32,333 nucleotides of DNA, taken from contig JAPCJR010000021.1 in NCBI GenBank assembly GCA_027886865.1, forward strand, positions 1 through 32,333. Reading direction: 5' to 3'. Below the pieces are notes generated by a model that was given only the letters and a program-made list of their open reading frames with translations, did not search any database and was not told the origin of the DNA. Positions within the stretch are counted from its first letter, which is position 1. Every line of letters starts with the position of its first letter. The DNA comes from Nitrososphaerota archaeon. Its GTDB lineage: Archaea > Thermoproteota > Nitrososphaeria > Nitrososphaerales > UBA183. Positions 22,145-30,340 of this stretch are shown here, piece by piece. Both the position numbers and the translations under genes were made by a program.

Positions 22145-23045
22145 GGAGGTCCAACAGAGCCGACGCGCCTCGGCGTGGGCTCTCTTCAGGAGCTTCGCGA
22201 GGAACAAGGGCGCCTTTCTCGGGTTCGTCTTCCTCGTCGGGCTTGTGCTGGCTGCAATCTTGGCGAACTACATCTTCCCCGAGGGTCCAAACCACTACGA
22301 CCTGAATACGCAGCTCCTGGCGCCCAGTCTCAAGTTCCCGTTTGGGACGGACTACCTGGGACGGAGCATGTTGATGCTCGTCGTTTACGGAGGTAGGACG
22401 GACCTGCTCGTAGCGTTCGCCGCTGGTGGTCTTCTGGCCTTCTTGGGAACGATAAGCGGCCTCGCCGCCGGCTACTACGGAGGGAGGACGGACGGCATCA
22501 TCATGCGCGTCGTCGACATCTTCCTGACTCTGCCGACGCTCCCCCTCATACTCGTAGTCGTCGCGATAGCCACGCCGAGCCTGTTCAACATACTCCTCGT
22601 GATAGCGCTTACGGGCTGGCCTGGCATGTCAAGGTTGATCAGGTCGAACGTCTTGGCCTTGGCCAAGCAGGAGTTCATCCAGATAGAGAAGGTCATGGGC
22701 GCAAGCACGGGACGGATAATCTTCAGACACGTCCTCCCGAACATGATGAACGTCATCCTGGTCTACACGTCTCTCATCATTCCGGTCGTCATCCTGACGG
22801 AAGCCGCCATCGAGTTCCTCGGGCTGGCTCCAATCTCCGTGAGCTGGGGATTTCTGATCAACATCTCTCTCAGCTATTGGATACAGGGCGCCTGGTGGAT
22901 GTCCGTCTTCCCAGGCCTCGCCATCTTCGCGACCTCGCTGGCATTCTACCTCGTCAGCGAGGGCTTGAAGGAAGCTCTCACTCCCAAGCTCAGGAGGAAG
23001 GGCGAGTCTCTCGCTGTTCAGCTAGCCGAAGGAAAGAAGAAGTGA
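22137..23045 (+). CDS. Peptide ABC transporter permease, DppC type
   Basis: The 302-residue permease begins with the DppC-type leader SAWALFRSFARNKGAFLGFV. It carries the hallmark FPFGTDYLGRSMLMLVVYGG, with LGTISGLAAGYYGGRTDGII after it. The EAA loop is EKVMGASTGRIIFRHVLPNM. TEAAIEFLGLAPISVSWGFL is the conserved late segment. Together with the DppB-type protein it forms the translocation channel. It overlaps the preceding gene by 8 bp, and the ATPase gene starts 1 bp after its stop codon, consistent with one operon and equimolar synthesis. Confidence 0.94.
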   Translation: MTEEVQQSRRASAWALFRSFARNKGAFLGFVFLVGLVLAAILANYIFPEGPNHYDLNTQLLAPSLKFPFGTDYLGRSMLMLVVYGGRTDLLVAFAAGGLLAFLGTISGLAAGYYGGRTDGIIMRVVDIFLTLPTLPLILVVVAIATPSLFNILLVIALTGWPGMSRLIRSNVLALAKQEFIQIEKVMGASTGRIIFRHVLPNMMNVILVYTSLIIPVVILTEAAIEFLGLAPISVSWGFLINISLSYWIQGAWWMSVFPGLAIFATSLAFYLVSEGLKEALTPKLRRKGESLAVQLAEGKKK

Positions 23046-23046
23046 T

Positions 23047-24027
23047 TTGACCGCCGAAACACTCCTGCAGGTGGACGACCTCTCGGTCAAGTTCCACCTT
23101 GCGCGGGGTTCAGTCGATGCGGTGAACCACCTCTCATTCGCGGTCCCTAACGGATCCGCGTTCGGTATCGTCGGGGAGTCGGGCTCCGGCAAGAGCGTTA
23201 CCGCCCTCACCGTCATGGGGCTCCTCGCCAGCCCGCCGGGTAGGGTCGAGTCGGGGCGGATACTGTACAAGGGAGAGGACCTGCTCGCGAAGACCAAGGA
23301 AGAGATGAGACAGTACCGCGGGAAGAAGATCTCAATGATCTACCAGGACCCGATGACGGCGCTCAATCCGGTCCTAAGGATAGGGTTCCAGATCGCCGAG
23401 ACTCTGATCGCGCATGAGGGGCTCTCCCGAAAAGAGGCGGAGCAGAAGGCGGTCGAGCTGATGCGGGCCACTGGGATCCCTGAGCCCGAGAAGAGGGCGC
23501 GCGGCTACCCGCACCAGTTCAGCGGCGGCATGCGCCAGCGGGTCGTCATCGCCATGGCGCTGGCAAACAACCCCGACCTTCTGATTGCCGATGAACCGAC
23601 GACCGCGCTCGACGTCATCACCCAGGCGCAAATCTTGGCACTGCTCAAGTCGATCCAGAAGGAGCGGAACATGACCGTCGTGCTCATAACGCACGACCTC
23701 GGCATAGTCTCAGAGTTCTGCGACCAGGTCCTCGTGATGTACGCGGGGCACGGCATGGAGATCGGGACCACCCGAGACATATTCCTGAAGCCCCAGCACC
23801 CCTACACCAAGGGGCTGCTGAATTCCATCACCAGGGTTGACAGCGATGTCAGCCGCCTGCAGTCCATCCCCGGAGAGATCCCGGACATGATACACCCACC
23901 GCAAGGATGCCGCTTCCATCCAAGATGTCCTTACGTCTTCGGCAAGTGCCTGGTCCAAGAGCCTCCTTTGTTCGCGACGAGCGAGGGCGGCATGTCAAAG
24001 TGCTGGCTGGCGGAGCCAAAGAGGTAG
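23047..24027 (+). CDS. Peptide ABC transporter ATPase, DppD type
   Basis: The 326-residue ATPase has Walker [10 protein letters not shown] (near residue 39), Q-loop [12 protein letters not shown], signature [15 protein letters not shown], Walker [13 protein letters not shown] and switch His in LITHDLGIV. The C-terminal oligopeptide extension contains the Cys-rich [18 protein letters not shown], which in this subfamily binds an iron-sulfur cluster. The start is TTG 23047, 1 bp after the stop of the permease gene. It pairs with the second ATPase (24029) as a heterodimer, as in Dpp/Opp systems. Confidence 0.95.
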   Translation: MTAETLLQVDDLSVKFHLARGSVDAVNHLSFAVPNGSAFGIVGESGSGKSVTALTVMGLLASPPGRVESGRILYKGEDLLAKTKEEMRQYRGKKISMIYQDPMTALNPVLRIGFQIAETLIAHEGLSRKEAEQKAVELMRATGIPEPEKRARGYPHQFSGGMRQRVVIAMALANNPDLLIADEPTTALDVITQAQILALLKSIQKERNMTVVLITHDLGIVSEFCDQVLVMYAGHGMEIGTTRDIFLKPQHPYTKGLLNSITRVDSDVSRLQSIPGEIPDMIHPPQGCRFHPRCPYVFGKCLVQEPPLFATSEGGMSKCWLAEPKR

Positions 24028-24028
24028 G

Positions 24029-25033
24029 TTGGCGAATCGGTTGTCCTCTAACGACCCGCCTCTCCTCGAAGTCCAGGGCCTCATGAAGCAGTTTCCAGCT
24101 GCGCGAAGCATGGGCGATTTCTTTGCCGGCCGCCGGAGGTCCGTGCGCGCCGTCGATGACGTCTCATTTACGATAAGGTCGGGTGACACGCTCGGACTGG
24201 TCGGAGAGAGCGGCTGTGGCAAGACCACCACCGCGAAGGTCGTCCTCGGAATGTACAAGCCTACCTCTGGCTCGGTAAAGTTCGAGGGCAAGGACATCAA
24301 CGGCCACCTTTCAAGGAAGGACAGGCGGTCAGCCCGCAGGAATATCCAGGCCGTGTTCCAGGATCCCGCTGCTTCCCTGGACCCGCGCATGAAGGTCGGC
24401 CAGATAATCGAGGAACCCCTCGTCATCTACGGCGAGGGGAACCAGCAGTCCCGGAGGGAGACGGCGATGGGAATCCTCGAGGCGGTAGGCCTAAAGCGAG
24501 AGAACTACTCCAGGTATCCGCACGAGATGAGCGGCGGGCAGCAGCAACGTGTGGCCATCGCTAGGGCGCTAATGCTCAAGCCGAAGCTGATCGTCCTGGA
24601 TGAGCCCGTCTCCGCGCTCGACATGTCAGTCAGGGCCCAGGTTCTGAATCTGCTGCAGGACATCCAATCCGGTTTCGACCTGACGTATCTCTTCATCGCG
24701 CACGACCTCAGCGTTGTGCGCTACATGTGCCACAACATCGCCGTCATGTATCTGGGACGGATAGTCGAGTACTGCGAGACGCGCGAGCTGTTCGAGAACC
24801 CGTTGCACCCTTACACCAAGGCTCTGTTGGACGCTGTGCCGATTCCCGACCCGACAAAGCAGAGGCAGAGGGTCCCCCTCTCCGGAAGCATTCCGAGTCC
24901 AATGAACCTGCCGACGGGCTGTCGGTTCCACACCCGGTGCCCCTACGTGATGGACATCTGTTCCCGGGTAGACCCGGGGTTGCAGGAGGTTTCCAAAGGC
25001 CACTTCGTGGCCTGCCACCTCTACAACAAGTGA
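24029..25033 (+). CDS. Peptide ABC transporter ATPase, DppF/OppF type
   Basis: The 334-residue ATPase has Walker A GESGCGKTTTAKVVLGM, Q-loop AVFQDPAASLDPRM, signature MSGGQQQRVAIARAL, Walker B LIVLDEPVSALD and the switch His in IAHDLSVV. The C-terminal extension has GCRFHTRCPYVMDIC. A GAGGTAGG sits directly before the TTG start at 24029 and probably serves as the ribosome binding site. It is the last gene of the transporter operon. The next gene (DadA-like) is on the opposite strand with convergent ends 88 bp apart. Confidence 0.95.
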   Translation: MANRLSSNDPPLLEVQGLMKQFPAARSMGDFFAGRRRSVRAVDDVSFTIRSGDTLGLVGESGCGKTTTAKVVLGMYKPTSGSVKFEGKDINGHLSRKDRRSARRNIQAVFQDPAASLDPRMKVGQIIEEPLVIYGEGNQQSRRETAMGILEAVGLKRENYSRYPHEMSGGQQQRVAIARALMLKPKLIVLDEPVSALDMSVRAQVLNLLQDIQSGFDLTYLFIAHDLSVVRYMCHNIAVMYLGRIVEYCETRELFENPLHPYTKALLDAVPIPDPTKQRQRVPLSGSIPSPMNLPTGCRFHTRCPYVMDICSRVDPGLQEVSKGHFVACHLYNK

Positions 25034-25121
25034 CCGGCCGCAGCTGAGGATGCCTGGAGAGCCACCCTCCACGACGATGCTGACACGAACATCGGAGAGC
25101 TATGGGACTGCTGCCGCTCGC

Positions 25122-26309
25122 TCAAGCAAACCGGGCCGGGTCGAAAAGCCGATGGGCGACGCCCACCGGGACTCCCCCGTCGACGAGGGAGCGTATTATG
25201 TATGCCGTCACCGGCGCCAGGGTCACGCCGAGCCTGCAGTTGCCGGTTGCGACAAAGAGGTTTGGGTATCCTGGGACGCGTCCGATCACCGGCAGCTGGT
25301 CAGGGGTGCACGGCCTGAAGCCAGTCCCTTGATGAACTAGTTTCAGACCCGCGAGGCCAGGTAGGTGGGCTTGAGCTGTCTTCTCGAGCCAAGCCTTCCG
25401 ACCCTCGGCAAAATCCTTCTTGTAGCCCGTCATCTCGAAGAAGCTCGTCAGTCGGACCGTGCGTTGGTCGTGCTGCACCACCGCGATGCCGTAGTCCTCG
25501 AACAGGGTGGGCCGGGGGACGACCTTCTGGCCTCCGGCGTCATAGAGCAAGACCAGCCCGCGCGCAGGCAGGACGCGCGGGTTGTAGGCGAGGGGGGCTA
25601 ACACCTCCCGGCTCATCGCCCCCGAGGTCACCACGATGGCCTCGGCGTCCAGCTTTCCCTCGCCGACGGTCGCTACGGCGCGGCCACCCTCCCTCGCAAG
25701 AGACGCCCGCTCACCGAGCTGGACGTTGACGCCGATCTCCTGAAGCCTCTTCCGCAGCTCTCCGCAGAGCTCCGGCGGGTTGATTGATATCTCCCTCTCA
25801 GCGAGCACGCCGCCTCCAAAGCCTCTGTACCCCATTCCTGCGATCGCCTCCGACCCCACGAACGGCTCGCCGAACTTCTCGGCGACCTTCTTGGCATCGC
25901 CCTCTCTCTTGTACAGGCCGATGATTCCGGTCTGCCTCTCCGGCTGCAGGCCCTCCTTCTCGAAGAAATCCAGGTAGAGCTCCAGGCTCTTCGCTCCCAG
26001 CTCCAATATCTCCTTCTCGTGCGCGGTCACCCCTTCTCGAGCTGCCCTGAAGAACCATCCGGAGTTTCTGATGACCTCCAGAGGGGAGATGTAGAGGGGT
26101 CCGCTCGCTCCGAAGACAGTAGAGGCTATCTTGGCGAGGCCGATGGGCGGGGTGGGACTGAATGAGGGCGTGATGAAACCGCCGTTGTACGACGAGGTGA
26201 CGAGGTCGGTGGGCCGCTCTTCGACGAGGGTCACCTCGTGGCCATCCTTTCGCAGGTAGTAGGCCGCGAACATACCCGTTATTCCTCCCCCGATGATCGC
26301 TACGCGCAC
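25122..26309 (-). CDS. DadA-like FAD-dependent amino-acid oxidase/dehydrogenase
   Basis: The 395-residue flavoprotein starts with the dinucleotide motif RVAIIGGGITGMFAAYYLRK and VEERP, as in D-amino-acid dehydrogenase DadA, glycine oxidase and D-hydroxyproline oxidase. LCGELRKRLQEIGVNVQLGE and AEAIVVTSGAMSREVLAPLA are conserved middle parts. The C-terminal GTGFRPCTPDQLPVIGRVPG with NLFVATGNCRLGVTLAPVTA is the typical FAD-binding finish. It likely oxidises a D- or imino-type amino acid to the imine. It precedes no same-strand gene in close coupling; the DapA-like gene lies 98 bp upstream on the same strand. The start GTG 26309 lies 23 bp from one TATA-like box (26328-26336) and 36 bp from another (26341-26348). 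Confidence 0.85.
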   Translation of the reverse strand: MRVAIIGGGITGMFAAYYLRKDGHEVTLVEERPTDLVTSSYNGGFITPSFSPTPPIGLAKIASTVFGASGPLYISPLEVIRNSGWFFRAAREGVTAHEKEILELGAKSLELYLDFFEKEGLQPERQTGIIGLYKREGDAKKVAEKFGEPFVGSEAIAGMGYRGFGGGVLAEREISINPPELCGELRKRLQEIGVNVQLGERASLAREGGRAVATVGEGKLDAEAIVVTSGAMSREVLAPLAYNPRVLPARGLVLLYDAGGQKVVPRPTLFEDYGIAVVQHDQRTVRLTSFFEMTGYKKDFAEGRKAWLEKTAQAHLPGLAGLKLVHQGTGFRPCTPDQLPVIGRVPGYPNLFVATGNCRLGVTLAPVTAYIIRSLVDGGVPVGVAHRLFDPARFA

Positions 26310-26327
26310 CGTCGTCTCGCGGTACGA

Positions 26328-26348
26328 GGATATTCAGGCGGATATATG
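26328..26348 (-). promoter_or_regulatory. TATA-like boxes of the DadA-like gene
   Basis: On the minus strand TGAATATCC (26328-26336) and CATATATC (26341-26348) both lie in promoter range of GTG 26309. The first gives a leaderless mRNA and the second about a 10-nt leader. Confidence 0.4.
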
Positions 26349-26407
26349 TTGGCTACGAGTCTCGCAGTGGTACCGCGCCACACCGCCCCCTGCGCTGTCG
26401 CTATTCA

Positions 26408-27325
26408 TCAGCGATGCTTGGTCTTTTTCCCGTCAGCGGCAAGGTCGTTCAGCGCCCCGAGTCCAGCGGCCAACCTGCTCCTGAGGCCAGGGTCGAGGGG
26501 GAGGTAGGGTTCCCTCGGCGGACCCGCGTTGAACCCGCCGGCCTCTGCGCAGGCTTTCTCCCAAGCCACCTCGTTCTGGGCTGTCTGCTCGTCATAGATC
26601 TCGGTGAACTTGATGTGGAACGGGATTGCCTTCGGGAGGTCTCTCTTCATGCATGCGTCGAAGAACGCCAAGGTGGCTCTGGGCGCACCGGGCCCGACGA
26701 CGGCCACGAGGCTGTTTGCTCCGACGAGGGAGTCGCCCAGGAGCCAGTTCTCTCCACCCGAGAAGACGTTTATCCGCTTTGAGATGTGACTGACCACCCG
26801 CGTCCTGTGCACCACGTCGCCGTTCGACTCCTTCACCGCCTTAACGCGGTCGAGTCTCATCAGCTTGTCCCAGAGTTCAACGTTGATGTTGAACCTGAAC
26901 GAGTAGGGGTTGTTGTAGACCATTATCTGGATGTCCCTCGCCACGTCGTCGACGAGCCTGAAGTGCTCGAACGCGGCCTCCGGAGTGCACGGGATCAGGT
27001 AAGGCAGGCCGACCATCACTCCGTCCGCCCCAGCGTCCTGAGCGTACTTCGTCCGCTCTATGCACTCCCTTGTGTTGTGAAAGGTCGTACCGAAGACGCA
27101 AGTTATCTTGTGAGAAGCGTCGACAGCGGTGTCCACCACCTTCTTGAATTCGTCGAGTCGCGAAGCATAGAACTCTCCCATGCAACCGAAGGCGACGAAC
27201 CCGTCGAAGCCCGCCTCCTCATATGCCCGCACGTTGGCCTTCAGCCCTTCAAGGTCGAGTTCTCGGTTCTTATTCAGAACGAAGGGCATCAGAGGGAAGA
27301 CTCCCTTTAGATTTCTTCGAGCCAT
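26408..27325 (-). CDS. DapA-superfamily aldolase/deaminase (not a canonical DHDPS)
   Basis: The 305-residue protein is a class I aldolase barrel of the dihydrodipicolinate synthase/N-acetylneuraminate lyase superfamily. The Schiff-base Lys165 is in VKAVKES and the catalytic Tyr137 in MVYNNPY. The substrate loop that reads GTTGE in true DHDPS is FGCMGE (residues 46-51), so the Thr pair is missing and lysine synthesis is unlikely. Superfamily members include sugar-acid aldolases and the pyrroline-4-hydroxy-2-carboxylate deaminase of hydroxyproline catabolism. The neighbouring DadA-like oxidase makes the last plausible but not proven. ATG 27325 follows a TATA-like box at 27352-27360 and a palindrome at 27330-27346. 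It is divergent from the M29-like gene. Confidence 0.85.
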   Translation of the reverse strand: MARRNLKGVFPLMPFVLNKNRELDLEGLKANVRAYEEAGFDGFVAFGCMGEFYASRLDEFKKVVDTAVDASHKITCVFGTTFHNTRECIERTKYAQDAGADGVMVGLPYLIPCTPEAAFEHFRLVDDVARDIQIMVYNNPYSFRFNINVELWDKLMRLDRVKAVKESNGDVVHRTRVVSHISKRINVFSGGENWLLGDSLVGANSLVAVVGPGAPRATLAFFDACMKRDLPKAIPFHIKFTEIYDEQTAQNEVAWEKACAEAGGFNAGPPREPYLPLDPGLRSRLAAGLGALNDLAADGKKTKHR

Positions 27326-27329
27326 CTTA

Positions 27330-27346
27330 CGCGCTCCCTGAGCGCG
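27330..27346. promoter_or_regulatory. Palindromic operator-like site before the DapA-like gene
   Basis: CGCGCTC and GAGCGCG flank CCT, a perfect 17-bp inverted repeat. It lies 4 bp upstream of the start codon at 27325 and covers the predicted transcription start given the TATA-like TAATAATCC (27352-27360, minus strand). It could bind a repressor or form a hairpin in the leader. Confidence 0.45.
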
Positions 27347-27428
27347 ATTCTGGATTATTAGCGTTGCCTTGGCAGGACGCGTCCGTGTGTCGCAGGCCGC
27401 AATCCCCGGAGCCGCAAGGTCTCAAAGC

Positions 27429-27450
27429 GTTAAGTAGCGAGCCGGGGCTC
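27429..27450 (+). promoter_or_regulatory. TATA box and palindrome before the M29-like gene
   Basis: GTTAAGTA (27429-27436) is centred 28 bp before ATG 27460. Between them GAGCC and GGCTC form a perfect 12-bp palindrome around GG (27439-27450). Confidence 0.45.
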
Positions 27451-27459
27451 AGTACGCTC

Positions 27460-28512
27460 ATGGGTACCAGACCTTCGCTGGACGCGCTCTTCTCGCGGGT
27501 AGCAAAGAAAATCCTGACCGAGTCACTCGCACTCAAGAAGGGTGATGCGTTGACCATCGAGACCTGGAACAACGGGCTTCCGTTCGCCAAGCAAGTCGCC
27601 ATCGAAGCTAGACGCATGGGCGCTATCCCGTTGACCATATTCGAGGACGAGGATGCATACGTCGAAGGCGTGCGCGAGAGCCCAGAGGACATGGTGGGGC
27701 AGATGGGCAAGCACGAGTTCAAACTGCTATCGGGTACCGACGCCTACGTCTTCATCCCCGGACCGGTGCTCGGCTCTTTCTCCCACAAGCTATCTCGGGA
27801 GGAGACGGCCAAGTCCACCCAATACGGCGATTCGTGGTACAAGGCGGCATCCCAGTCGAAGCTTCGCGGCGTCAGGCTGGTCTTTGGATACATCGGTGAC
27901 GATGCCGACAAAGTGCTGGGGAAGTCGATACGGGCGGTCGTCTCCCACCAACTCGAGGCTGCGCTGGCTGATTACAACGCGATTGGGAAGAAGGGCAGCG
28001 AACTGGCTGCCGTCCTCGGGAAGGGAGCAGACGTGAAGATTACGACCCCGGGCTCTCTCCTGAAGCTGGAACTCAACGGCATCCTGGAGGTCGAAGACGG
28101 CGTGGTCGACGCTACAGACGTCGCGAACGAGAGCAACATCTGCTACATGCCTCCGGGCTACGTCTATGCAGAAGTAGTGCCAGAATCGGTCTCCGGCACC
28201 TTCACCTTCTCGCCGACGGTCACGCGTTTCGGCATGATAAGCGACGGCACGATAGAGTTCCGCAATGGCGAGGTCGTAGGGCTGAGGAGCAACGGCTCCA
28301 GGGCGGCGCTCAAGAAGCTAGAGGCTGCCTCGAAGAGCAAGCGCGCCTCCTCGATCACGATCGGGCTGAACCCCCTCCTGAAATACGGCTACGGGCAGAA
28401 CGCCAACTCAGCCGGGGTCGTCGGGGTCCGCGTGCTCGGCGTGAACTTTACTGCCAAATCGCCGTCTGTGAGCGTCAAGGGAAAGAATATCGTCAAGCGC
28501 GGGCGGCTGTAG
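27460..28512 (+). CDS. M29 aminopeptidase-like protein, metal ligands apparently lost
   Basis: The 350-residue protein has the overall layout of the M29 (thermophilic metallo-aminopeptidase T/S) superfamily. The N-terminal region has KKGDALTIETWN. The C-terminal catalytic region has PPGYVYAEVVPESVSGTFTF, then DGTIEFRNGEVVGLRSNGS and TIGLNPLL. In M29 enzymes the metal ligands come from a Glu in PxGEV, a Glu before the IGxNP turn and a His/Asp in a late THIALG-type strand. Here these positions read PPGYV, SSITIG and VGVRVLG, so the ligand set seems absent. It could be inactive, use a different metal site, or bind rather than cleave. The frame is open upstream to 27223 but overlaps the divergent gene; ATG 27460 fits the TATA box. 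Confidence 0.65.
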   Translation: MGTRPSLDALFSRVAKKILTESLALKKGDALTIETWNNGLPFAKQVAIEARRMGAIPLTIFEDEDAYVEGVRESPEDMVGQMGKHEFKLLSGTDAYVFIPGPVLGSFSHKLSREETAKSTQYGDSWYKAASQSKLRGVRLVFGYIGDDADKVLGKSIRAVVSHQLEAALADYNAIGKKGSELAAVLGKGADVKITTPGSLLKLELNGILEVEDGVVDATDVANESNICYMPPGYVYAEVVPESVSGTFTFSPTVTRFGMISDGTIEFRNGEVVGLRSNGSRAALKKLEAASKSKRASSITIGLNPLLKYGYGQNANSAGVVGVRVLGVNFTAKSPSVSVKGKNIVKRGRL

Positions 28513-28593
28513 ACCCTCTCGCCGAAAGTTCCTCGCCGCCAGTACTGCTGAGGACGTGAATCACCGACTACGGAGCGCGACCGGGTTCCTAAT

Positions 28594-28600
28594 CTAAATA
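28594..28600 (+). promoter_or_regulatory. TATA box of the second CocE-like gene
   Basis: CTAAATA is centred about 29 bp before ATG 28626. It probably drives both this gene and the dipeptidase gene that follows it. Confidence 0.5.
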
Positions 28601-28625
28601 CGCGGCGTCCTACCCGTCCATCCGC

Positions 28626-30335
28626 ATGAGCGAATCCAAGGCGCCCACCGTCCTGCTGGACGTGGAGGTACCGATGCGAGACGGCGTCAAGCTGTCGGCT
28701 AACGTCTTCCTTCCGCACGGTCCCGGCCAGTTCCCGGTCCTGCTTAACAGGACCCCGTACGTGAAGGACAGCACAAACAGGGCGAAGCTGAGACACTCGA
28801 GCGCCTTCTTCGCAAAGTCCGGCTACGTCGTGGTGCACATGGACGTGCGCGGCAGGGGCAACTCTGAGGGAACTTTTGTGCCCAACATCCAGGAGGCAGA
28901 CGACGGTTTTGACAGCCTAGAATGGGCGGGCACCCGGCCGTGGTCCAACGGCAAGGTCGGGACCTTCGGCAGGTCCTACGAGGGATGGGACCAGCTCTTG
29001 CCGATGAGGCTCCGGTCCAAGTACCACAAGGCCGCTTTCGTGATGTGCGCCCCGACGCTTCACCCCTTCCATGACTGCGCCGGCTATGCCTTCGGCGCCC
29101 CCATGCCGATCATGGCGATGTGGCGCCTCTTCATAACCGGAAAGACGCTCAAGGAGCAGATATACGATGAGGACTTCGACTGGGAGCTCGCGCTCAACGT
29201 CAGACCCCTGAAGGATACGCTGCGCAAGCTCGGCGTCGTTGACCCTCCTGAGGACCCGATGGTCCTCCACGAGACCTACGACGACTACTGGAAGAGCTTC
29301 TGGGAGGACGACATGGTCAAGCTCTGGAACGTCCCGTCCTATTTCGTCACCGGTTGGTTCGACGACAGCATCAGCGGAGGCCTTCAGTACTTTCCTCAGC
29401 TCACAAAGGAGCACCCCGACATCGAGTTCCGGAAGCAGCACAAGCTCCTCATAGGCCCCTGGTCACACAAGCTCTCCGCTCCCTTCGAGCCGTCTTCGAA
29501 GCTGGGTGAGATGGACTATGGCCGCTCTTCTGTCATCGACCTGGACAGAGAAGCCCTGCGCTGGTTTGACTACTGGTTGAAAGGGAAGCGGAATAGCGTG
29601 ATGAGCGAGCCGCCCGTCAAGCTCTTCCTGATGGGAGAGAACAGATGGATGCACTCGAAGGCATTCCCGCTCTCAGAGGCCATCGAGCGGGCCTATTACC
29701 TCTCGGCAGACGGCCCCGCCAACACCCTAAAGGGTTCGGGCAAGCTCGCTTCGCGGAACGTGGGGAATTCGGAGTACTCCAGCTTCCTCTACGACCCGAA
29801 GGACCCTGCTCCTACACCGTATGGAAAGCAGGCCTTCCAGAATGGGACCAACGAGGACCTGCGCTACATCCAGAAGCGAGCCGACGTGCTGGTATTCACC
29901 TCTGACCCCCTCGAATCTCCGCTCAACGTCGTCGGGATGCTCAGAGCGGACCTCTTCGTCAGCACTAGCGCGGTCGACACGGATTTCGTCGCGAGGCTCT
30001 CGGATGTGCACCCGGGCGGGTACGCCGAGCGACTCAACCACGGCCTGTTGAGGCTGCGCTACAGGGATGGTTTCGAGAGGGTGCGCCTCGTCACGCCGGG
30101 CGAGGTGATGGGGATAACTATAGACATGGCCGCCACCGGCCAGCAGATCCAGTCGGGGCACCGCGTGAGGCTGGAGGTCACATCGAGCGCGTTCCCGGGT
30201 TTCGCGCCCAACTACAACACGGGCGAGAGCATCTGGGAGGAGACGGAGCCCATCAAGGCCACCCAGAAGGTCTTCCATTCCGACCGGTATCCCTCAAGGC
30301 TTGTCCTGCAAGAAGTGTGGAACCCTCCGAAGTGA
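28626..30335 (+). CDS. CocE/NonD family hydrolase (S15-like), second copy
   Basis: The 569-residue protein is a paralogue of the hydrolase at 17431 with the same domain order. The nucleophile elbow reads GRSYEG (Ser117) instead of the usual GGSYGG. The acid is probably Asp246 (TGWFDDSISGG) and the base His281 (IGPWSHK). The oxyanion region is VHMDVRGRGNSEGTF. The C-terminal jelly roll includes LFVSTSAVDTDFVARLSDVH and HRVRLEVTSSAFPGFAPN. No signal peptide is seen, so it acts in the cytosol. The dipeptidase gene starts 5 bp after its stop (or overlaps it by 19 bp if a GTG is used), so the two are very likely co-translated. This supports peptide or amide bonds as substrate, although ester hydrolysis is not excluded. 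Confidence 0.88.
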   Translation: MSESKAPTVLLDVEVPMRDGVKLSANVFLPHGPGQFPVLLNRTPYVKDSTNRAKLRHSSAFFAKSGYVVVHMDVRGRGNSEGTFVPNIQEADDGFDSLEWAGTRPWSNGKVGTFGRSYEGWDQLLPMRLRSKYHKAAFVMCAPTLHPFHDCAGYAFGAPMPIMAMWRLFITGKTLKEQIYDEDFDWELALNVRPLKDTLRKLGVVDPPEDPMVLHETYDDYWKSFWEDDMVKLWNVPSYFVTGWFDDSISGGLQYFPQLTKEHPDIEFRKQHKLLIGPWSHKLSAPFEPSSKLGEMDYGRSSVIDLDREALRWFDYWLKGKRNSVMSEPPVKLFLMGENRWMHSKAFPLSEAIERAYYLSADGPANTLKGSGKLASRNVGNSEYSSFLYDPKDPAPTPYGKQAFQNGTNEDLRYIQKRADVLVFTSDPLESPLNVVGMLRADLFVSTSAVDTDFVARLSDVHPGGYAERLNHGLLRLRYRDGFERVRLVTPGEVMGITIDMAATGQQIQSGHRVRLEVTSSAFPGFAPNYNTGESIWEETEPIKATQKVFHSDRYPSRLVLQEVWNPPK

Positions 30336-30340
30336 AAGCC

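Noticed and set aside
27223..27459. N-terminal extension of the M29-like frame
   Set aside because: It runs antisense through the DapA-like gene and its promoter; the ATG at 27460 fits the TATA box.
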